A stretch of 64,000 bases of DNA from Mannheimia glucosida (lineage in GTDB: Bacteria; Pseudomonadota; Gammaproteobacteria; Enterobacterales; Pasteurellaceae). Below, piece after piece: positions 58,705 through 64,000 of the stretch (its first letter is position 1; the number at the start of each line of letters is the position of its first letter). Below the pieces are notes generated by a model. That model was not told the DNA's origin and made no database searches. It was given only the letters and a program-made list of their open reading frames with translations. Made by a program: the position numbers and the translations under genes. The stretch lies in NCBI RefSeq assembly GCF_046267875.1, contig NZ_CP176502.1, positions 2,299,904 through 2,363,903 on the forward strand, in the 5' to 3' direction.

Positions 58705-61371
58705 ATGACGATGGAAGAAAATACCCACACTGTTGTAGATGCCCAAATCCGGCAACCTCGCAAAATTTCTCCTTTTTGGCTGTTACCAATAGTTGCTTTT
58801 ATTATTGGTGCTTTGCTATTTTTCCAAATTTTAAAAGAGCAAGGTGAAACAATCACAATTCGATTTAGTAAAGGTGATGGCATTACTGCCGGAAAAACCG
58901 CTATTCGTTACCAAGGTTTGCAAATAGGCCAAGTTAAGCGCGTTTATTTTGTTGATAACTTAAAAGAAGTGGAAGTGCAAGCAGAAATAAACCCTGAAGC
59001 CAAAAGTATTTTACGCAAACAGACTAAATTCTGGTTAGTGCAACCAAGTGCTTCTTTGGCCGGAGTTTCAGGCTTAGATGCGATTGTTTCTGGTAACTAT
59101 ATTACCCTACTTCCCGGTGAAGGCGATTTCGTCGACGAATTTATTGCGGAAGAAGATCCTCCGGCTATTACCGTGAGCGATGGCGATTTACTGATCCGTT
59201 TAATCTCTGATGACATAGGCTCTATTACTGTCGGAGCGAGTGTTTATTTCCGTAAAGTGCCAGTGGGCAATATTGCCGATTATCGTTTTACCAAAGACCA
59301 GAAAAAAATCGAAATTGATGTCGTCATTAATCAAAAATACGCTCATTTAGTGAAAAAAGAGAGCCGATTTTGGAATATTAGCGGTATTAGCGCTGATGTA
59401 AATTTACAAGGTATTAAAATCAATATGGACAGCCTTGCCTCGGTAGTACAAGGTGCGGTTGCTTTTGATTCGCCTGATAATATGGAAATTGCCGAGCAAG
59501 GACAGAAATTTGAGCTATATCCGGATTTGAAATCAGCTAAACGTGGAATTGAAATCAACGTAAAACTACCGCTTACGCGTAATTTAAAAATTAATGAAAC
59601 CGGCGTTTTTCACCAAAATGTGCAAATTGGTATGCTTTCTCAGCTAAAATTACCGCAAGTAAAAGACAACGGTGTGCCACAGCAAGAATCAGAGCAGCAT
59701 AGACAGATTGATGGGGTTTTATTAATTGACCCAAGTTATGAAAATTTACTACGCTCACAAACTAAAATCTTGCTCAAAGAGCCGAAATTCTCCTTAAACA
59801 CAGAGCAACTGACCAAAGTGGGCGAGCTGCTGCGTGGTGTCTATTTTGAAGTTCACCCGGGTGAAGGGGAACCACAATCGGAATTTGTGGTACAAAACGA
59901 AGCCGATTATCTATTAAGTTTGCCGAATTTACTTAGCTTTAGCTTAATTGCTCCTCAAGCCTATGGGGTAGATACCAATCAGGGGATTTACTATAGCGAT
60001 GTGCAAATCGGAGAAATCGTCAAACGTAGCCTAGAGTTAGACAAAGTACGTTTTGATGTCATTATTTATCCGCCTTATCGCAACCTGATTGGGAGTAACA
60101 GCAAATTTGTTGCGATATCCAACATTGATATGTCGGTGGGGCTAGATGGGTTAAGAGTTCACGCCGGTTCACCATCTGAATGGTTAAAAGGCGGTGTTCG
60201 CTTAATTAACGGTAAAAATGACGGTAGCCCGAAAAAACAATATGCACTTTATAAAGATATAGAAAGTGCGGAATCAGGCATGGCTACCTTAGATAAAAAA
60301 GCCACCACTACCCTTTCGGCAGATTCATTATCTGGTATCAGCGAAGGCTCTTTGGTGCTATATCGTGATTTTCAGGTCGGCGAGGTGTTAAAAATAACCC
60401 CGAAACAACAAAAATTTGAGGTTGAGCTATTTATCCAGCCAAATTATCGTCATCTATTAACCGAGAAAAGCCGTTTCTGGATTGAGCCGGCAACGAGTGT
60501 TGATGTGTCACTCAAAGGCGTGAATATCACTACAGCTCCATTAATGCGTACCTTAAAAGGGGCGATCAGCTTTGATAATGGCGGTTCAAAAGGCAATAAA
60601 ACGCTTTATGCAAGTAAGGAGAAAGCCACTTCGGGCAATACTTATCTCACGCTGATTGCAAAAGATGCGAGTAAGTTAAGCGAAGGAATGGACATTAAAT
60701 ATATGGGCTTAACCGTAGGTCAAATTGAAAAACTTGAGCTACAAAATGCAAAAAAACAGATAAAAGCGACCGCTTACATTCAAAGGAAATACTATCCGTT
60801 AATTGCAAAAGCCGGCAGTAAATTTAATGTTATCTCGCCTGAAATCAGTACCTCCGGCTTTAAAAATTTAGATGCAGCACTGCAAAATTACATTACGGTT
60901 GATGTCGGTTCAGGGCAAGTTCAAAACCAATTTATTCTTGCAGATACCGACACAGTGAAAACTACCTATGCCAACGGTTTCCCGATTATTGTCGAAACCA
61001 CCAATGCTAATGGTATTCAGCCGGAAGCACCGGTGCTTTACCGTGGAATGCAGGTCGGAATAGTCAGCCGTTTAGGGCTAAGTGAGTTAGGCGATCGAGT
61101 GCTTATTTATGTCAATATTCAAGATAAATACAAGCACTTAGTCAGAACCAATACCCAATTCTGGCAAGCTTCAGGTTACACTATGGACGTGAGCCTGCAA
61201 GGTGTAAGTATGAACTCCGGCACAATGTCGCAGTTATTAAATGGCGGTATTGAGTTCTCAACTCCTTACACTAAAGTAGTGAAGCCTCAAGCCCAGCCAA
61301 ACAGACGATTTTTCTTACAACGCAAACTACCTGATGAAGCCCCTGCTTGGGATCAAGGAATTGCGGAATAA
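58705..61371 (+). CDS. letB: Seven-MCE intermembrane lipid transport protein LetB (YebT)
   Basis: An 888-residue protein with one N-terminal membrane helix (about residues 24-43) and seven MCE domains in tandem (starting near residues 46, 155, 275, 400, 525, 650 and 755). Each has the G-x-x-V-x-Y-R/(K)-G/D-x-x-V-G pattern, e.g. AIRYQGLQIGQV, VLYRDFQVGEV, VLYRGMQVGIV. Seven domains mark LetB rather than PqiB (three). In E. coli it forms a tunnel across the periplasm for lipids with LetA; no letA is next to it here. Start may be ATG 58705 or 58711; no clear ribosome site. Confidence 0.85.
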   Translation: MTMEENTHTVVDAQIRQPRKISPFWLLPIVAFIIGALLFFQILKEQGETITIRFSKGDGITAGKTAIRYQGLQIGQVKRVYFVDNLKEVEVQAEINPEAKSILRKQTKFWLVQPSASLAGVSGLDAIVSGNYITLLPGEGDFVDEFIAEEDPPAITVSDGDLLIRLISDDIGSITVGASVYFRKVPVGNIADYRFTKDQKKIEIDVVINQKYAHLVKKESRFWNISGISADVNLQGIKINMDSLASVVQGAVAFDSPDNMEIAEQGQKFELYPDLKSAKRGIEINVKLPLTRNLKINETGVFHQNVQIGMLSQLKLPQVKDNGVPQQESEQHRQIDGVLLIDPSYENLLRSQTKILLKEPKFSLNTEQLTKVGELLRGVYFEVHPGEGEPQSEFVVQNEADYLLSLPNLLSFSLIAPQAYGVDTNQGIYYSDVQIGEIVKRSLELDKVRFDVIIYPPYRNLIGSNSKFVAISNIDMSVGLDGLRVHAGSPSEWLKGGVRLINGKNDGSPKKQYALYKDIESAESGMATLDKKATTTLSADSLSGISEGSLVLYRDFQVGEVLKITPKQQKFEVELFIQPNYRHLLTEKSRFWIEPATSVDVSLKGVNITTAPLMRTLKGAISFDNGGSKGNKTLYASKEKATSGNTYLTLIAKDASKLSEGMDIKYMGLTVGQIEKLELQNAKKQIKATAYIQRKYYPLIAKAGSKFNVISPEISTSGFKNLDAALQNYITVDVGSGQVQNQFILADTDTVKTTYANGFPIIVETTNANGIQPEAPVLYRGMQVGIVSRLGLSELGDRVLIYVNIQDKYKHLVRTNTQFWQASGYTMDVSLQGVSMNSGTMSQLLNGGIEFSTPYTKVVKPQAQPNRRFFLQRKLPDEAPAWDQGIAE

Positions 61372-61388
61372 TATTGATGGAGTAAAAA

Positions 61389-61898
61389 ATGCCTTTATTA
61401 GATAGTTTTAAAGTAGACCACACCAAAATGAACGCACCAGCCGTGCGTGTTGCAAAAACGATGACCACACCGAAAGGCGATACCATTACCGTGTTCGATC
61501 TCCGTTTCTGTCGTCCGAATATTGATATTCTACCGGTGCGTGGGATTCACACGATGGAACATCTTTTTGCCGGTTTTATGCGTGATCACCTCAATAGCGA
61601 ACAAGTGGAGATCATTGATATTTCACCAATGGGTTGTCGTACCGGTTTTTATATGTCACTGATTGGATCGCCTTCAGCAGAAGAAGTTGTCAAAGCTTGG
61701 ACGGCATCAATGGAAGATGCGTTACATAAAATTCCTGATATATCGGCAATCCCTGAGCTGAATGAATATCAATGTGGCTCTTACAAAGAGCATTCTTTAG
61801 AAGAAGCACATCAAATTGCCCGCAACGTATTAGCTGCCGGCATTGGTGTAAATCGCAACGAAGATTTAGCCTTAGACGAAAAATTACTTAATCCATAA
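61389..61898 (+). CDS. luxS: S-ribosylhomocysteine lyase LuxS
   Basis: A 169-residue metalloenzyme that splits S-ribosylhomocysteine to homocysteine and DPD, the precursor of autoinducer-2. The metal motif HTMEH (about residue 54-58) and Cys in SPMGCRTGFY are present, and QCGSYKEHSLEEA supplies the third ligand. It follows letB by 17 bases and may be co-transcribed. It feeds homocysteine to methionine synthase. Confidence 0.96.
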   Translation: MPLLDSFKVDHTKMNAPAVRVAKTMTTPKGDTITVFDLRFCRPNIDILPVRGIHTMEHLFAGFMRDHLNSEQVEIIDISPMGCRTGFYMSLIGSPSAEEVVKAWTASMEDALHKIPDISAIPELNEYQCGSYKEHSLEEAHQIARNVLAAGIGVNRNEDLALDEKLLNP

Positions 61899-61916
61899 TT
61901 TTTTCACATTTTTTCG

Positions 61917-61948
61917 GGGGCAAATGGCTATTTGCCCCTGCATTTTTA
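61917..61948 (+). terminator. Terminator of luxS
   Basis: GGGGCAAAT, loop GGCT, ATTTGCCCC, then TGCATTTTTA, about 19 bases after the luxS stop. Confidence 0.78.
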
Positions 61949-61966
61949 TTCGGAAATCACAAATTT

Positions 61967-63814
61967 ATGTTTGAAAAACTGTTTAAATGGTTTGAGGCAA
62001 GGGTGGAAACCTATCCAAATGAAATGCCGAAAACTCCAAAATCAGGTCTCATTCCTTTTATTTACGATGCCACAAAAGGAATGCGGTTCTATATCTTACT
62101 GCTGACCGTATTAGTTGCAGCCGCCGGTATTATCGAAGCGGTTCTGTTTCGCTTTATGGGCGATTTAGTCGATTGGGTCAATAAATACTCGCCAACAGAA
62201 CTTTGGGCAGAAAAAGGCTGGACGATTATCGGTATGTTTTTTATTGCCCTACTTGCAGTGGTGTTTGTTTACCTTGCCAGCAGCATTCGCTTTCAATCTC
62301 TGCAAGGGGTATTCCCAATGCGTTTGCGTTGGAACTTCCACCGCTTAATGCTCGGGCAAAGTTTAGGTTTCTATCAAGACGAATTTGCAGGAAGAGTATC
62401 GGCAAAAGTAATGCAAACCGCCCTTTCCGTGCGTGATGTGATTATGACTTGTGCCGATATGTTGGTGTATGTGCTGGTTTACTTCACCACCTCCAGCGTG
62501 ATTTTATTACAACTTGACGGCTGGTTATTCGTGCCGTTTATTTTATGGGTCATCTCATTAGCGGCAACCATTATCTACTTTGTCCCGAAATTAGCCCAAG
62601 CCGCTCAAGAACAATCTGATGCCAGAAGTCTAATGACCGGTCGAATTACCGATGCTTACGCTAACATTGCCACTGTAAAACTCTTCTCGCACGGCAACCG
62701 TGAATCTGCCTACGCAAAAGAATCGATGGAAGAATTTATGGTGACGGTACACAAACAGATGCGTTTAGTCACGGTGATTGAAACCGTCACCAACCTTACT
62801 TCTATGGCATTAATTCTTTCTACCGCTGCTATCGGCTTATGGCTATGGGGAACGAATATGGTCACAGCCGGTGCGATTGCGACTTCAACCGCATTAGCGT
62901 TACGAATCAAAGGGTTATCGCAATGGATTATGTGGGAATTTGCCCGCCTGTTTGAAAATTTAGGCACGGTGCAAGACGGTATGATTACCCTCTCCAAACC
63001 ACACAATGTAGTGGATAAAACCGATGCCAAACCATTAAATGTGACACAAGGTGAAATTAAATTTGAGAATGTGGATTTTGCCTACGACCCGAAAAAACCG
63101 TTGCTGAAAGACTTTGACTTAACCATTAAACCGGGGGAAAAAGTGGGCTTAGTCGGGCGTAGTGGTGCAGGTAAATCAACGCTCACCAATTTATTATTGC
63201 GTTTTTACGATATTCAAGACGGTTCAATCACGATTGACGGGCAAAATATCCGTGATATTACCCAAGAAAGCCTTCGCTCACAAATTGGTTTAGTAACCCA
63301 AGACACCTCACTATTACACCGCTCTGTGCGTGAAAACTTGATGTACGGTCGCCCGAACGCCACCGAAGAAGAGATGATCAAAGCCGTTGAACAAGCTGCC
63401 GCCAGTGAATTTATTCCAAACCTGCAAGATGCCAAAGGCAGAACCGGTTTTGATGCACACGTTGGCGAACGAGGGGTAAAACTTTCCGGCGGACAACGCC
63501 AACGGATTGCGATTGCCCGAGTGATGCTAAAAGACGCACCGATTTTATTACTCGATGAGGCAACCAGTGCGTTAGACTCTGAAGTAGAAGTGGCAATTCA
63601 AGAAAATCTCACGCAATTAATGGAAGGTAAAACCGTGGTTGCGATTGCCCACCGCCTCTCTACCATTATGGCAATGGACAGACTTATCGTGTTAGATAAA
63701 GGCGAAATCGTTGAACAAGGCACGCACGAAGAATTGCTTGCTCAAAACGGTGTTTACGCCAGACTTTGGGCTCACCAAAGCGGTGGGTTCTTACCGGAGA
63801 ATACGGATATTTAA
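61967..63814 (+). CDS. ABC exporter, fused permease-ATPase (ABCB type)
   Basis: A 615-residue half-transporter. The N-terminal membrane domain has about six helices (to residue ~340), the ATPase has Walker A GRSGAGKST (about residue 401), signature LSGGQRQRIAIARVM and Walker B ILLLDEATSALD. It would work as a homodimer, exporting a lipid, peptide or drug; MsbA-like in layout but not clearly MsbA. Own transcript after luxS. Substrate unknown. Confidence 0.8.
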   Translation: MFEKLFKWFEARVETYPNEMPKTPKSGLIPFIYDATKGMRFYILLLTVLVAAAGIIEAVLFRFMGDLVDWVNKYSPTELWAEKGWTIIGMFFIALLAVVFVYLASSIRFQSLQGVFPMRLRWNFHRLMLGQSLGFYQDEFAGRVSAKVMQTALSVRDVIMTCADMLVYVLVYFTTSSVILLQLDGWLFVPFILWVISLAATIIYFVPKLAQAAQEQSDARSLMTGRITDAYANIATVKLFSHGNRESAYAKESMEEFMVTVHKQMRLVTVIETVTNLTSMALILSTAAIGLWLWGTNMVTAGAIATSTALALRIKGLSQWIMWEFARLFENLGTVQDGMITLSKPHNVVDKTDAKPLNVTQGEIKFENVDFAYDPKKPLLKDFDLTIKPGEKVGLVGRSGAGKSTLTNLLLRFYDIQDGSITIDGQNIRDITQESLRSQIGLVTQDTSLLHRSVRENLMYGRPNATEEEMIKAVEQAAASEFIPNLQDAKGRTGFDAHVGERGVKLSGGQRQRIAIARVMLKDAPILLLDEATSALDSEVEVAIQENLTQLMEGKTVVAIAHRLSTIMAMDRLIVLDKGEIVEQGTHEELLAQNGVYARLWAHQSGGFLPENTDI

Positions 63815-63840
63815 TCCACTCCATCACACATCATACTAAG

Positions 63841-63896
63841 CAAGCGGTCATTTTTTGTTAGCAATTTGCAAGATTTCAACAAAAAACGACCGCTTG
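63841..63896. repeat. Inverted uptake-signal hairpin after the ABC exporter
   Basis: Arms 63841-63859 (CAAGCGGTCATTTTTTGTT) and 63878-63896 are inverted copies with one mismatch in 19. Likely terminator of the exporter gene. The rest of the window (to 64000) has a third core AAACCGCTT near 63910 and AT-rich sequence, with no gene visible. Confidence 0.7.
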
Positions 63897-64000
63897 TTCG
63901 CCAATTAAAACCGCTTCCAAGCACCAATAAAATCTATCAAAAATTTGCAAGATTTCTCCCCTTTTTTCAGGTATCATTATGACCTTTAATAACAATAATT

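Noticed and set aside
1..64000. CRISPR array, prophage, toxin-antitoxin or restriction system
   Set aside because: No regularly spaced repeats and no cas, phage, toxin or methylase-endonuclease genes were seen in any frame.

Overview
The window is chromosomal DNA of a Pasteurellaceae bacterium. The best evidence is the many copies of a DNA uptake signal with core ACAAGCGGT(C/T), on both strands, inside genes and between them. This is the form used by the Actinobacillus pleuropneumoniae / Mannheimia / Haemophilus ducreyi side of the family, not the AAGTGCGGT form of H. influenzae. Gene content fits (lolCDE, ybfE-fldA-fur, luxS, two heme/iron uptake loci). A Mannheimia-like genus is my inference; the species cannot be fixed from the sequence alone. 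Nearly all of the window is ordinary core genome: no phage, no CRISPR array, no insertion sequence with a transposase.

Layout. 1-2.2 kb: the end of yejF (peptide ABC transporter) and a secreted ACP/lysozyme-inhibitor-like protein. 2.3-7.3 kb: heme uptake, with a TonB-dependent receptor divergent from hmuTUV around a palindromic Fur box. 7.3-11.2 kb: purN and a second Fur-linked TonB receptor with a ChaN-like lipoprotein. 11.3-15.3 kb: glyA (PurR box) and a probable folate-independent methionine synthase locus, mesX-mesD, followed by two tiny membrane-protein genes, with a MetR-type palindrome upstream of mesX. 15.4-27.9 kb: nadK, yfiF, suhB, dxs, a CstA-type transporter, yjjV, a BPL_N-type amidotransferase-like gene beside bioY, an MFS carrier, thrS. 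28-31 kb: lolCDE. 31-36 kb: a hydroxyacid dehydrogenase, kdsA, sirB1, prmC, prfA. 36-40.4 kb: pabA, rmuC and compact pabB-pabC for p-aminobenzoate, with a MITE-like inverted-repeat element between pabA and rmuC. 40.4-44.4 kb: recA-recX, yqfB, yrdD-tsaC-aroE. 44.5-44.9 kb: tRNA-Met, -Leu and two identical tRNA-Gln. 45-54.6 kb: uvrD, yfcH, argR/mdh, small proteins, yajQ, serB/ytjB, infA, yhiN, ychN. 54.7-57.1 kb: a purine permease and usg. 57.3-58.6 kb: ybfE-fldA-fur. 58.7-64 kb: a seven-MCE letB, luxS and an ABC exporter.

Regulation visible in sequence: Fur-type sites at hmuTUV/receptor, chaN-like/receptor and ybfE-fldA-fur; SOS boxes at recA and uvrD; PurR-type sites at glyA and possibly the purine permease; a MetR-type site at mesX. 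Many terminators are formed by two uptake signals in inverted orientation.

The most unusual part is the mesX-mesD locus with its small-protein tail and MetR site. Next are the MITE-like element, the covarying two-hairpin intergenic modules, and the orphan letB. No wholly new multi-gene defence or biosynthetic system was found.
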